DNA of 64,000 nt from positions 34,238,501 to 34,302,500 of the forward strand of contig CM075674.1 of assembly GCA_037962975.1 (NCBI GenBank), written 5' to 3'. Each line of letters opens with the position of its first letter. Positions within the stretch are counted from its first letter, which is position 1. The notes under the pieces were generated by a model. It saw only the letters and a list, made by a program, of their open reading frames with translations. It searched no databases and was not told the DNA's origin. Both the position numbers and the translations under genes were made by a program. Shown here in pieces: positions 12,101 through 24,185 of this stretch. The stretch comes from Clitoria ternatea. Its lineage: Eukaryota > Streptophyta > Magnoliopsida > Fabales > Fabaceae.

Positions 12101-15100
12101 GTTAATTCTTTCTTTAGACGGTTCCAAAATAATTTCATCTCTAAAATACAGGAACTAATATTTTAACCCCAACAGTATATAATTATATTTATTGTTTTTT
12201 GGTCCCTTTGTTTGTTGATCAATCATCAACGTATTCTAAATTGGTTTTGTCTGTCCTTTTTCCCTCCCAAGTCATGTCTTCTTTTCCTATCTCCTTCATT
12301 TGTAGTAGTGAAGTGCTTCAAATGGTTCTTTTAAGATAAACTTTGGTGTTTTAACCAGTTTGGAAGAGGAGGGGTGGAAAAATTGTCATATCCTCATACT
12401 TTAAACAGATTGATTTACTAATGAAAACTTCAGGACATTTGTCCTTTTTTTAACAAAGATCACTTCGTTTTATGTTCTCATTCATCTATTCAACAGGCAG
12501 AGGCAAAAATACTTAAAGGGCCACATGAAGACCTTGAAAACTATCTTGAAGCAATTGATAAATTGAGAAGCAATATTGAGTTTTTTGGCAGTAAGAAGGG
12601 TTTTAAAAGTAGTGATGGTATTGTTGGCCATGCAAATAATTTGCTTGCTAAAGCTATTTCAAAGCTAGAAGATGAGTTTAAGCAGTTATTATCATCTTAC
12701 AGGTTTGTATTTTAATTTTTTTGTGCTTATTGTTTGTCTTTTGGCATATTTGATGAAACCTTCATTTGCTATCATGAAATCAATAACCATTGATGGTTTT
12801 GTCAGATTTTCAGGAAAATTAAATTTTGTCAGATAAACCAATGCTTAATGCTAAAACCAAAACAGAAACCTGCATAATAGTTGGCTCTGCCAACTTATTG
12901 TGTGAACACCTTAATTATTTAATATGTATCTTGTTTTTTGTTTAAATATTTTTTATGTATGTGATGAGTCCAATGCATTATGAAGTATTTTGTCATTGTC
13001 TTAGATTGTTAGTTGCATGCTGGTTTCCTTGATTTTTTATTATTATTGAAATATCTTCAAATTATTTAGGAATATGATTTTACCACTAAATGGAAAATGG
13101 TTCATTCTAGGCATCTTCGACATATTTGCCTATGCAGTATGGCAGTATGCTTATTTGGTGAACATGTCAATTTCTTTTTCATGTTCCTATGGCATTCACT
13201 TTAATTCTGTTGGAAGTCTCACATTGCCTACCTCATCATATTTCGCATGGTTTAAATACTTGTTGGGCAATTCCAACCATTGCCAATTGGTTTTGGAATG
13301 GAACCTTTAACAAATTCTTTGTGATTACAGCAAACCTGTGGAACCTGAGCGCCTTTTTGATTGCCTTCCAAACTCAATGCGACCTTCATCAGGATCGCCT
13401 GGCCATGAGGGTGATCCTAGCAGCAAGGTTCCTTCTAATCACCATTCTGAGCCTCACAACAATAATGATGATGCTGTTGTATACACACCTCCCGCTCTTA
13501 TACCACCAAGATTTTTGCCACTGCTACATGATTTAGCTCAGCAAATGGTTGAAGCCGGTCATCGGCAACAGTTACTCAAAATATACAGGTAATGTTCTTT
13601 GTTTAATTGACTGTTACATTGCAGAAGGTATAGGTGAAATTGCCTTGTTATAGAAATCTCAACTTTTGAAAGATTTCAAAAGTACCAAGCATGAAAATCA
13701 AAATTTTACCATTTAGAATTTACCACTTTCAAGGATGTTAAAATTATGGTATAGAAAGCAAACTGTTGACAAATGTCTAGTGAATTAAGGAAGTGCCAAT
13801 GGAGATTGCTTCTAACTAAGTGATTAAATTATGTGGGCCCTTGAGAGATTTAAAATGAATTAGAGGCCTAATGGGCTAACTGCAATAGGTTTTTGGGAAG
13901 TTGGTCTTGGAGAAGTCAAATTCTGGAGTCATTGCTTTTGAGCTATACAGTTGAATACTCTTTTTTTTTTGGTTGATAATATATACAGTTGCATTCTCTA
14001 TTCTCTAAATGTAAATGTTGGTGTGGGCCAATGCAAAATGTGTTTTGGCATAGGAACTTTTATGTGGTCACCCATCCCCCCCTTGTCTATAACTCTCTTT
14101 CTATCCTTATTTTTTCTATATGGAGAACTCTAATTTTTGCTATCACATCAAAGTTAGTACGGGCATCAAGGTTGGTACTATACCTTGATAAAAATTTCAT
14201 CTACATCAGAGTAAGTGTTTAGGGGGTTTGGTCTTGGAAGGGAAGTTAAGGGAAGGGAGGGAAATGGAAGAATTTTTGAGAAAAGAAGGGTAAGGAAATA
14301 AGGAGGAGGGCTTTGCAAATCATATTAGAAAAAAACTCCCCTCCCTTCCTTCCCCTCTATTTTTCTACTTCGAAACATACCCTAAAGGGAAAAAGAAGGG
14401 AAGAAAATATGAAACAAGATAACATTCATGAATAACAGAGAAGGTTGACTATTCTTTGTCTATGCTCTTCTCTTACGTTTCTGGCTCATTGCATCCCAAT
14501 CTTGTTGCTCTGTTTGTGTCACACATCATCATTGTCTGCCGGGGTCCTGACTCCTAAAGCAAATTTGGGGAGGCAGGCCTTTTCCTTTCCTAGTGGTAGT
14601 GGAGTGGTATATCTTGGCATCTTGGACAGTTCTTTATTGCTAGTTCTAATTTTTTTAGAGCAAATGCTAGTTATCTCAATGTAAATATAAGCAAAGGCCC
14701 AAGCATATATATCCCAACCTGTGTTCAGCAGATGCTGTCATGGATCTGTTGAGAAAATGCCTGCTAAAGTATATAGTAAACAGTAGGTTTAGTTCAGTAT
14801 GTTACGATTCAGCTAGTATAGCAAATATTCTGTTCTTGTAACTACGATGAGTCAGTTGCAATAATGTTTTTGTCACCTCATTTAGAGGCTAGGCTAGAAA
14901 CTATATAAACAATTGTAATAGTTCACATACAACCAATGTGAAAATCATTCAGATTCAATATACTGTTACTTCTATGAATTTTCTCTAGGTTACAATTTTA
15001 AGATGGTACCATAGAGCTCAACTGATCCCAATCCCTGGCTTCTTTACAACGCTCAATCTTTAGAGGCACACTTCTCTGCTTCTTTGTCTGCTCCATTGAC

Positions 15101-18100
15101 ATTCTCGCACACTATCATTCTCAAACTCAATGAGACAAATTTCTACCTCTGGAAACAACATGTAGAAGGTGTAGTTCACAGCCAAAACTCCAACGCTATG
15201 TGGTAAACCCTACCATTCTGTCCAAATTCCTTACCACTAAAGATTGTGATCTTGGAAACCAGAATTATGCATTTATCAAATGGGAGCCAGAAGACTCTCT
15301 TCCCTTCACATGGCTTCTTTCATCTCTATCTGAAACTATTCTCCCTTATGTGATGACCTATGTCCACTCATGGCGGGTGTGGAGGAACTCTACAGCCTGT
15401 TTCATGCGTAGAATAAGGCTCAATCGAGCCAATTATGTTATCTCAAGACAATCTGAAAGGAAATCTCTCAGTTTCAGTGTGTTTATAGGAGCATCAAGAT
15501 CAATGTTAATATGATGCTCTATTGGCTAACCCATTCATCTGGGAACCATTCTTGATGGTCCTCCAGATGAGTATCACTCTATATATTACAATTATACTTT
15601 AGAGGTTATTCTTATACTAAAAGAAACGTCACTTAAGAAAAATTGTCACCATCAATTTATTTACAATGATATTTTTAATCTAAGCCAAGTGGTAAAGCCA
15701 TTGTTTATGGTAATTGGTAATTATATTCAAAAATTATTTCTATTAACACTGTCCAAACATGTATTATGTCAAAATCACTTTTTAAATAAAATCTCCCAAT
15801 TGAAAATCAATTTACTCAAAGTCTACCTGTAACCAATCAGGTTTCCAATTCTGGTGTACTTTAAGTGAAGGCTCATGAATGACCTTTTACATCTGTAACT
15901 AGCTCCCTTATTCCAGGAACCCTTAGGGCTTGAAGCAAGGACAATACACATTTCCACTATTTGGTGTTGAAATTTAACTTTTTTATACTCTTGATCATTT
16001 TGATCACAAAGGCTCTGATATCATGTTGAGAGTAAGGAAACCTAAGACGTTTATGCTGAACTGTGAGTTTCTACAACATACATCTGAATATATAATGATG
16101 ATACTTTTTTTAAGTACATGGATCCCTGACTCTGATTTACAAAATAAAATAATTTGGGTTAACTGTTATGTATACAATGAACTAAGACATGTGGTATAGT
16201 ACAAAAAAAACACCTATAATACTCATTTCTGACAATGACTAATGAATGATGATGATCATCATTATTATGTAGGGATGCTCGCTCTAATGTATTGGAAGAG
16301 AGCCTCCAAAAACTTGGAGTTGAGAAACTCAACAAAGATGATGTTCAAAAGCTGCAATGGGAGATTCTGGAAGCCAAAATTGGAAACTGGATTCATTTCA
16401 TGCGTATAGCAGTAAGTAGATTATAGGGTTGATTCTGTGTTCTTTTCTTTTCATTATATTACTTCTAATTTCTTTGAAATATGTAATTATACATGATCAG
16501 GTGAAATTGTTATTTGCTGGTGAGAGAAAAGTTTGTGATCAGATATTTGAAGGCTTCGATTCACTAAGTGAACAGTGCTTTGCTGATGTGACTACAAACA
16601 GTGTCTCTATGCTGCTTAGTTTTGGAGAAGCAATTGCCAAAAGCAAGAGATCCCCAGAAAAATTATTTGTACTTTTGGACATGTATGAAATAATGCAAGA
16701 GCTCCATTCAGAGGTATGTATTTTGATCATAAATCTTGCTGCTTTCTTTGTGGTGTATTGGTTTCATAAATCTTATCAGGTCAATTTGTAATGTTTTATT
16801 TTATGTTCAGCAGCCTATGGCTTTTCACTTGGATTGTCTAAGAGCATCTCCTTGCAACTAGAGTAGAGTTGCTTTATTCTCACTTAAAATTCACATTTCA
16901 TATTATATATATATGTGTGTGTGTGTCTTATCTGATCTGCAACAGTTACTGGTATAAGCTACTCTCCCTTTTTAATGCCACCCGTCTCTTATCTATTAAC
17001 AACTTTAAACCCTGCAACTCCCGCTAAAGTTGGTTTAACGTATCTGTAATTTCCTTTTCAGTTGTCCTAAAAGTCTATATTTTTATTGTTTGTGTCTTCC
17101 ACACTTTCATGTCACATTAATCATGGGACATGTCATGATTACTGAGCTCCTAATACTTTGGCCTTCACTCTGCCTGTGCTTTAACATTTTTATGTAGGTC
17201 TTCTGTAATTTGGGATTGGGACTACTATTTAGCTCCAATTTTGATCTTTAGCATATTTGTTCATTTTATCCAAAAAATATTTAGTCTTGACTTACAAAAT
17301 TGCCACTTCTACTATTTATAACAATCGTGAGAAAAAACTTTTACTAATTAGTAAATATGATAGGTCTTTGACAGATGCTCCAGTTCATGTCCAGAGGCTA
17401 ATTTATGTCAATTAAAGCATTATAATTCTCTCATTGGTGCAGGTCTGTTTTAGTTTCATCTACCACTTTTCTTACTTTCAACCTCTTGTAGTGTTGTTGA
17501 ACATTACTAACCACACTAAATCAGTGAGGATATTATCAACAAAAGTGTGATATATCTAACATTTGTGATAGAGTTAGGTTGGGTGATTGCTTTGTACATA
17601 AAACAGGCACAAGGTGTATTGCAGCAGTGTTATAATATTGTGATAAACTATTTTACCTGACAATTCGCAGATTGAAACTCTTTTTAAAGGCAAAGCTTGC
17701 TCTGACATACGAGAAGCTGCAAATGGTTTGACAAAACGACTTGCACAAACTGCCCAGGAGACCTTTGGAGATTTTGAAGAGGCAGTTGAGAAAGATGCTA
17801 CAAAGACTGCAGTAACAGATGGAACTGTCCATCCTTTGACAAGCTACGTAATTAACTATGTGAAGTTTTTATTTGAGTAAGTTCAGCTATGCTATCATCT
17901 GATCTGAAATTTGTAGCCATATCATTAAATTATTTCTTCAATTTTATGCTCTGTTCAGTGATGAAACGATGTTGGTCATCATTGATTATTTTTTCTCACA
18001 TAATTACTTCTTTTACAATTCATTTTACTGTTCTGTGGTGTTCTGCTCATGGACTCTTTGTGCATTTCTTTGTTAGACACGCAGATAGAATGCCATGTTA

Positions 18101-21100
18101 CATAATTCACTCTCTTGTTTAATGCAGAGGATATCTTATCCTCTAGCATTGTACTCAGCTTTTCTTTCTTTATGATGTGAAAATAAAGAACTTTTAAGTT
18201 TTGGAGAAAGATAGACCTTACACATGCAAGAGATTGGGGTCCATGTATACACTTCAAATTTTATGTATGATTGAGATATCTGTGTATGAAGTTATCCATG
18301 AGATTCATATAGTGATTGTAATATATATTGTGCTGCAGCATGACTGGAGTTTTGCAAATTTGTTGTTTTCAACCTTGTCAGATCTTTGTTGAACCATCCT
18401 AATCAAGGTAGTTAAAATTGAGATTCTAGGTTGAATCGTAAAGGGTCCCAAAAATCATAAATCGTATCGTAAGATTTTAAAAATTCCTATATATACATAT
18501 AAAATCATATATATTCGTGTATATGCATATAAATTCTTATAAATGCAAGTGAACTCATAATTGATATTGTCAATAAACATCCATTAAACATAAAAACATC
18601 AATAAAACACAAACATCCATAAAACATAAACAACACAAAGTTCAGAATTTCAACTCTAATCCAAAAAGGATCCATGAATTGAAAAGCAGGGTGAGATATG
18701 CAAATGAAAAGCAAAGCTGCTGCTCCATGGAACCAAGAGAATACAATGAAAGGTGGGACAATAAAACATTAGAAAGGGGGGAAGGGAGAAAGAAAACGAG
18801 TCACCCCATACTGTTATGAAACAAGATCAGTTGCCTAGGAGCTTGATAATGGACGACGTGAGAAACAAACGATGGTGGTGGAAAACGCGAGCCAGAGGAC
18901 TGGAAAATGGAGCTGGAAGACGACATTGTTCCATGACGGTGAAGGGTGGCTTTCAGAGAAGGAGGCTGTTTAGTGACGGGGGCAGCTGTTCGGCGATGAG
19001 GGATGCTATTCGGTGACGATGAGGGATGTGCGTGGCCAAGACAAGCACAGACAATGGCTTCTGTTGGTCCCTGTTGCGCGTGCTAATGGCTTCCAAACGG
19101 GTCTGACCCGGTTCCAAAAACCGGGTAGGATTAGAAAAACGGGTCCCCAAAAAATCATTTTGAATCCCAAAAATCGGGATTTTAACGATTTTCTCCCCAA
19201 AATCGCAATTCTAGACCGATTTTACAACAAAAACGATTTTTTGAGCGATTCGAATGGTGGACCCCTTAGAAAATCGTAGAATCGCGATTTTAACTACCTT
19301 GATCCTAATGATATTTCTTAAACTAATTGAAGAGTTCCAACTATTTTGAACCAAGTTTTATTTTTCATATGATAAAATCTTGATGTCTAAAAGGAATTTG
19401 TGCAATCCCATACTTCTACTTTATGTTTTTATAATTATGTGAAATTACATTTTAAAATTCAGTTTTCCTTTTTTATCTAATAATGATGATGCTTAAGTTT
19501 GTATACTCTTCTCCAATGTGTGGGAGTTTGTGGATAAATCATCATAGATTTGATCTTTACATATTTTGACCTAATTGGAATTCTTTAAACTTTGCAGCTA
19601 TCGGTCCACCTTGAAGCAACTTTTTCAGGAATTTGAAGATGGAAATGATTCTTCACAGCTAGCATCTGTAACAATGCGAATAATGCAAGCTTTGCAAACC
19701 AATTTAGAGGGAAAATCGAAGCAGTATAAAGACCAAGCGTTGACACATCTTTTTCTCATGAACAATATTCATTATATTGTTAGATCGGTTCGGAGGTATG
19801 TCTTCAACATGTGTTGGTTATAATTGCTTTGAATCATAGTTTATCACAGATTCTGGTGGTTCAATTCAAAGGGTCTTTTCTTCCCTATCCTCCTCTGTAC
19901 TAGATCTGAAGCCAAGGATTTGCTTGGGGATGATTGGGTACAACGACATAGGAGGATTGTGCAACAGTATGCAAATCAATACAAAAGAAATGCTTGGGCT
20001 AAGGTGTTGTTCTAATGAGCTTGCTGACCACTACATTTTTTGCGGCTTTCTTAGATAACACTTGGATGTTTTGTTATTGATAATAAAAGCAGGTTTTTGA
20101 GTAAATTGATTTAAACTTTCGTGCTATTTGTTCTAAGATTAATGCTTGATGAAGTTCTCCATTTTTTAATACTCTATTTTCTATTTATTGTTTTAAATTT
20201 TCTAATGTGCTAAATTAGTCAATCTGATTGACCAATCATCTCTTAGGGGCCAAGGTTGTACCTTTAAATTCGCAACTCTTTATGTTAACAACTCATCCCA
20301 TTCATGCACATGTAAAGCCAGTCCATGCTGAACCAATTAGTTAACATCCCCTTTTGATACCTCAACCTGTCTCCATTGCTAGCGGATTAAGAAAGTTAGT
20401 AGAGTTTTCCATTGGTCTGGTTTGGAAATACTACAAGAAGTCATTTGTTAATTGCAGGCCTGAGAAAGAGAAGGGTTGTATGCTTTTATTATGGGTGATT
20501 TGGTGTGTAGTTGCAAGTGGGCTTCTCTTTCATGTTTTGTTTATAGCAACTTTAGGGGAGTATGCTTTTAAATTTCATGCATGGATAAGTGGTTGGACAG
20601 CCTTGGTGCATTTCTGAGTCTTTGCTGTTTCTTTTGTGTATGTGGATGCTTTATTGTGTAGGGAAAATAAACACTGAGATCCATTGTTTTTCTCTTTTTC
20701 TGTCAATTTTCTATGTTGAGAAGCAATATCTTCCTTCTTGGTACATAGTTTGCTGTCCATTTGTGTTTTATGTTTTTATATTTGTGATTTTGTACAATCA
20801 TTGGGCTAAAAACTCAGACCCCACATCCTCTGTATTGATTTGTAATAATTTCAGAAGGTTCTGTGCCATTGCTAAATTTTGGTTATTTTGCTTGGCAGAT
20901 TCTTCAATGCCTATCAATTCAGGGTCTTACCTCATCAGGTGGTGGTAGTGGTACTGCTGGTGGTGATGGTGGAACTGGAAGCAGTAGTGGTGCTTCAAGG
21001 GCACTTGTTAAAGACAGGTAGCTTTTAAATTACTTCTTTATCTTTTGTTTAGGGAAAGTATTCTCTGAACTTCTTTTAACTTGTCCATGTCTATGTGGAT

Positions 21101-22030
21101 TGTGTTGTCACTCGTCAGGTTTAAGACATTCAATATCATGTTTGAAGAACTCCATCAGAAACAATCGCAATGGACAGTTCCTGACACTGAGTTGCGAGAG
21201 TCTCTTAGGCTTGCAGTTGCTGAAGTCTTGTTGCCTGCCTATAGATCATTTGTGAAACGTTTTGGGTGCGTTCTCATTATAATTCAATTCAAACATTATT
21301 TATGTCAGTGCTATTTATTATGTAGGGGATAAATATCCCTACATAATTTCTCCCCTTCCACAAAGAAATACATATATTAATAATACCAAATCTTATTAAA
21401 AAAATATAATAATTTGTCTTATATAAGGCAAGATATATTTTCTATCCTCAAAATTTTGGGTAAATTATGCTTTATTTCCTTTGGTTTTGTGCAAATCAAC
21501 TTCAGTTAACCAATTTCAACAATTTCATTGTTTATAAATCCTCGAAGGGTAACCCACTAGGGTCATAGTTGGGGGTTTGGATACTTTGCATGAGGTCCTA
21601 GATTCAAATATTTCCATTGTACAAACAAAAACCAAATCTTCAAAAGGTTCAAGGTTATTAAAATATATTTATGAAACAAATGGTTTATAATGTAAGGCTT
21701 TAAACTTTGTGCACAGTAAGTGTTTAGGATGTAACTTTTAGGGAGGTTACTGTAATTTATCTTGAAATTTATCTCAGCAATTTATTATATAACAATCATT
21801 TAGTTGTCGATGTTCCCTTCAACTATATTATTGGTAAGTTAACCCCATCTTGTAGTTTTTTCTAGTTGCCATATTTTGCGATATGCATAATCGGGAACCT
21901 TCTTTGTTACAGCCCTTTAGTGGAGAGTGGAAAGAATCCTCAGAAGTACATCAAATACACAGCAGAAGATCTAGACCGGATGTTGGGTGAATTTTTTGAA
22001 GGAAAAAACATGAGTGAAACGAAGCGGTAA
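9176..22030 (+). CDS. EXO70A1: Exocyst complex subunit EXO70A1, 12 coding exons
   Basis: EXO70 is a rod-like subunit of the octameric exocyst that tethers secretory vesicles at the plasma membrane by binding phosphoinositides; EXO70A1 is the housekeeping plant isoform. My exons are 9176-9340, 9422-9517, 12497-12702, 13331-13588, 16273-16411, 16501-16713, 17671-17876, 19598-19795, 19904-20003, 20899-21017, 21119-21265 and 21913-22030. All introns are GT-AG, and the phases join into 1,965 nt, 654 aa, close to the family norm of about 640. The start MMGIAVGGGDLLSEKAGMM is the first ATG after the leader. Residues 1-90 are helical and coiled-coil-like (SFDHRLSALETAM; IRKAHENIDKTLKAAE). The Exo70 domain runs from about residue 225 (YTPPALIPPRFLPLLHDLA) to the end. 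A Gly/Ser-rich loop lies in exon 10 (SSGGGSGTAGGDGGTGSSSG, about residues 537-556), and the end is EFFEGKNMSETKR. No disabling change is seen. Confidence 0.95.
10610..12174 (-). mobile_element. 1,565-bp solo LTR in EXO70A1 intron 2
   Basis: On the minus strand it starts TGTTGGGGTTAAAATATT and ends CCACCACAAACA. It is bounded by a perfect 5-bp target duplication GTATA at 10605-10609 and 12175-12179. A TATA box lies on the minus strand (complement of tatttatag, near 11010). No internal coding sequence, primer-binding site or second LTR occurs, so a solo LTR formed by LTR-LTR recombination is the simplest reading. It is antisense to EXO70A1. The family is not recognised. Confidence 0.8.
11440..11945. 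repeat. About four 120-bp tandem repeats within the solo LTR
   Basis: The phrase 'aatact(g)a(g)tgtctgacc' starts at 11521, 11641, 11761 and 11880, giving periods of 120, 120 and 119. Each unit also carries 'ggaggttactygtctgaa' twice, about 60 bases apart, so the unit itself looks like an older half-unit duplication. Repeats of 'cagac' and 'gtctga' (a minisatellite) make up most of the block. Confidence 0.85.
14747..15560 (+). mobile_element. Copia 5' LTR, PBS and gag remnant in intron 4
   Basis: The LTR is 14747-14994 (TGTTGAGAAAA...AGGTTACA). A primer-binding-type site TGGTACCATAGAGC at 15004-15017 differs slightly from the common TGGTATCAGAGC (initiator Met tRNA). The Gag-like frame from about 15110 gives LNETNFYLWKQHVEGVV-type residues with stops, then RYVVNPTILSKFLTT, AFIKWEPEDSLPFTWLLSSLSE and HSWRVW. 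This is the N-terminal Gag_3-type segment of copia elements. Frameshifts and stops end it by 15560. Dead. Confidence 0.6.
16012..16210 (-). repeat. Possible minus-strand copia PBS and LTR remnant
   Basis: 'gctctgatatca' at 16012-16023 is the complement of a TGATATCAGAGC primer site and is followed at once by TGTTGAGAG, the usual order of PBS and LTR edge on the minus strand. No matching second LTR or clear right end was found. Confidence 0.35.
16904..16927. repeat. (TA)n(TG)n microsatellite
   Basis: A tatatatatatgtgtgtgtg run in EXO70A1 intron 6; a possible length polymorphism. Confidence 0.8.
17877..19597 (+). other. EXO70A1 intron 7 (1,721 nt), holding a hAT-like element
   Basis: Clean ends: TTTGA|GTAAGT and TTTGCAG|CTATCG. 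More than half of it is the transposon at 18404-19301. The remainder has no supported feature. Confidence 0.75.
18404..19301. mobile_element. 898-bp non-autonomous hAT-like transposon
   Basis: Terminal inverted repeats CAAGGTAGTTAAAATYG.GATTCTA occupy both ends (18404 onward; complement ending 19301). A perfect 8-bp target duplication ATCCTAAT stands at 18396-18403 and 19302-19309; eight bases is the hAT superfamily signature. Sub-terminal regions share ATCG-rich repeats (aatcgt, cgattt). The centre, about 18830-19080, is markedly GC-rich and contains an open 66-codon frame that resembles no transposase. No transposase remnant is visible, so it must be mobilised in trans if at all. Confidence 0.8.
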
Positions 22031-22393
22031 TCAAATTGCTGATAAGGTAAGCCCGTTTAATTTTGTGCGTGATCTAGTGCTTAATTCCATTGTTGTGAAT
22101 TGGTTTCTTTTCTCACTTCAGTTATAATTCACCAGGTTGTATTTGGTGGCTGAATGTATCTTCCTACTTTTATGGATGATTCAAGAAACGGGGGAGCTAT
22201 CGTTTGTCTTTTTTTGGATATATTGTAACCAGTGTAATAAGATGATGAAGTATTATGCTTTCTTAGGTTTTCTGTATAGTTCACTTGATTTCTGGCGCGA
22301 GTTGTTAATCTATGCATGTATGCCAACCGATTCTTCATTTACTGGAGTATTTTGGGACCAATGCGTATGTAACAAGGGATTGGAGATGATGTT
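22031..22393 (+). other. EXO70A1 3' UTR with a probable intron
   Basis: Sixteen bases after the stop codon the sequence reads GATAAG|GTAAGC (donor at 22047). A strong acceptor TTTTCTCACTTCAG ends at 22121, so a 75-nt intron can be removed from the 3' UTR (a second acceptor, TTCACCAG, is at 22135). Because the junction would lie fewer than 50 nt from the stop it should not trigger nonsense-mediated decay. The copia element begins at 22394, so the transcript end is either before it or inside it. Confidence 0.6.
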
Positions 22394-22569
22394 TGTTGAA
22401 AGGACGAAAACGAGAGAAAATGTTATGGATTCCGTGTGTTATTGAGATTATAACAGAACTATTGAATTTAAAGGAGACTATACATAATTACAGATTATAT
22501 AATTATCCTAATCACGACTAATTATATTAGAATATAATCGATCTGACTAATTAGAGAATAACTTTAACA
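22394..22569 (-). repeat. 3' LTR of the antisense copia
   Basis: 176 bp, shares 'attatcctaatcacgactaat' (21 bases in sequence, given here by its core atcctaatcacgacta) with the partner LTR. It is followed by the polypurine tract complement. Confidence 0.8.
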
Positions 22570-22634
22570 CCCCCTTCAAGCTGGAGCGGTCATATGTATC
22601 AAATTTGTTATATATAGTCAATTTGAGAATCTGT

Positions 22635-23132
22635 TCATGATTTAGTGAATATATTTGTTAACTGCTTGTTAGAACTAACAAAACTAGTAAATATTTTATT
22701 ATATATCACTTTATCTTTGATAAAATGACAATTAACTTTAATATATTTTCTCTTCTCATGGAATAATGGATTCAAGGTAATATGTTTGGTAGCCTGATTA
22801 TCACAGATAAGTAACATTTGTATAACCTTTCTAAATATAAGTTCCTAAAGTGACTGTTTGAGCCATATGAGTTCTCGGTTAACTATAGCCATAACATGGT
22901 ACTCTGCATCTGCACTAGACCTAGCCATGGATACTTTGCTTCTTGCTTTTTCAAGAGACAAGATTACCTTTAACAAAGATACAATACCCAGAAGTACACT
23001 TTCTATTAATGGGAGAGTTTGCCCAATCAACATTAGAATATCCCACAACTTGAGAGTATGTTCTTTGTCTTTGTATAATATACCTTTTCTCGTCCAAAAA
23101 GGGCTCCCTCTGATTTGGCAGGAGCTTGACAT
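22635..23132 (-). pseudogene. Copia RNase H domain, decayed
   Basis: Minus-strand frames give LWDILMLIGQTLPLIESVLLGI, SKVSMARSSADAEYHVMAI and NRELIWLKQ, then ICDNQATKHITLNPLFHEK and IKVNCHFIKDK. These are the hallmark 'SSAEAEYRAMA...E..WL' and 'CDNQAAxHIAxNPVFHERTKHIEVDCHFIR' segments of copia RNase H, spread over two frames. A complete catalytic domain cannot be read without frame changes. Confidence 0.8.
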
Positions 23133-24110
23133 TGAGACCCATGGGAGTGTCGACTTATTTAGAATTCAACATTCCTATTTCTTTTTGGATATCCACTACA
23201 TACTTCCTTTTGGATATGATGATCTCACTTTTGGAATGCCTATTTTTATCTCCAAGAAATATTTGAGTCTGTCAAGATCCTCTATCTAAAAGTGTTTGAA
23301 GAGATGTTTCACCTATGCAATATTGAGATGATCATTGTTTGTGATAGAAAGATTAGTCTCACTTTGAGTCATATCAAACTTATCAATCACAGTACTGAAT
23401 CTTTCAAACCATGCCCTGAGGGATTACTTAAGGCAATATAGAGATTTTCATAGTCGACAAACTAGTCTAAAAGACTCCTCTTGAGCAATGAAGTAGGGAA
23501 CTTGCTCCATGTAAACTTCTTCAAGTAGATCACCATGTAAAAATGTATTCTTAATGTCCAACTGATAAAGAGGTCAATGACGAATAACAACAATGGATAG
23601 GAGGAGCCACATAGAAGATATTTTAGAAATAGGAGAAAAATTGTCCTTATAATATAGGCTAAATATTTAAGTATAGCATTTTACAACGAGATGAGCCTTA
23701 GGGCGATCAACCTTTCTATCAGTGCCAACCTTCACTATATACAGATTCTATTCACTGTATACATTGTATACACCCTAGTGGTAGAGAAAGGTGGTCCCAA
23801 GTTCCACTGCTTTGTAATGCATATATCTCATCTATCATAGCTTGTTTTCATCTTGGATGAGCAATGACATCTCCTTTATTCTAAGGAATAGAAATAGAGG
23901 ATAAAGAAGAAAGACAAAAATAATAGATGTGTGATGATAAGTCAAAGCAGTATAATGATGAGAAGGATTACGAGTAGAACATATGCATTTTCAAAGAGCA
24001 ATTGGCCTATGACTCAGGAGGTGGGACCAGAGGATGTGACAAAGGAGTTTGTTCTTAAAATGAGTTTGCGGTGCTGTTGGTGGGAGGTGGCGGTAGTACA
24101 GGACGAGGAC
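23133..24110 (-). pseudogene. Copia reverse transcriptase, decayed
   Basis: Near 23440-23570 the minus strand reads LHGDLLEEVYMEQVP, the standard 'FLHGDLxEEVYMxQPPGF' RT segment. It is followed by fragments with many stops, then FLGDKNRHSKSEIIISKRKYVVD, matching the region after the YVDD box. Several stops and frameshifts are present and an intact YVDD was not seen. Confidence 0.65.
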
Positions 24111-24185
24111 GACATTGATAGACCTGCAAAGGCGCAGGAGATGGGTTTGGAGACTCTAAAGGATAAAAGAATATTGAAATAATAG

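Larger units (their letters stand above)
9518..12496 (+). other. EXO70A1 intron 2 (2,979 nt), holding a solo LTR
   Basis: Clean ends: CCGTCAG|GTCCTT and TTCAACAG|GCAGAG. About half of the intron is the LTR at 10610-12174. The remainder is AT-rich with a duplicated segment 'gacaaagcccagactgatac' near 10049 and 10167. The two copies are flanked by an inverted pair (gaggagacatgtaaagtgag near 10021 and the complement ctttacaaatctcctc near 10141), perhaps a small decayed foldback element. Confidence 0.75.
13589..16272 (+). other. EXO70A1 intron 4 (2,684 nt), holding copia remnants
   Basis: Clean ends: ATATACAG|GTAATG and TTATGTAG|GGATGC. It contains a plus-strand copia LTR-PBS-gag remnant (14747-15560) and a second minus-oriented LTR/PBS remnant near 16012-16210. 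Bases 14230-14350 are purine- then pyrimidine-rich (ggaagggagggaaatgg / ccctcccttccttcccctc) and could pair into a hairpin. Nothing else is supported. Confidence 0.65.

Noticed and set aside
13189..13536. 115-codon frame overlapping EXO70A1 exon 4
   Set aside because: Wrong frame of the real exon; the exon's own frame matches EXO70.
18816..19016. 66-codon Arg-rich frame in the hAT-like element
   Set aside because: Too short, overlapped by antisense frames of equal length in GC-rich DNA, and no transposase motif.
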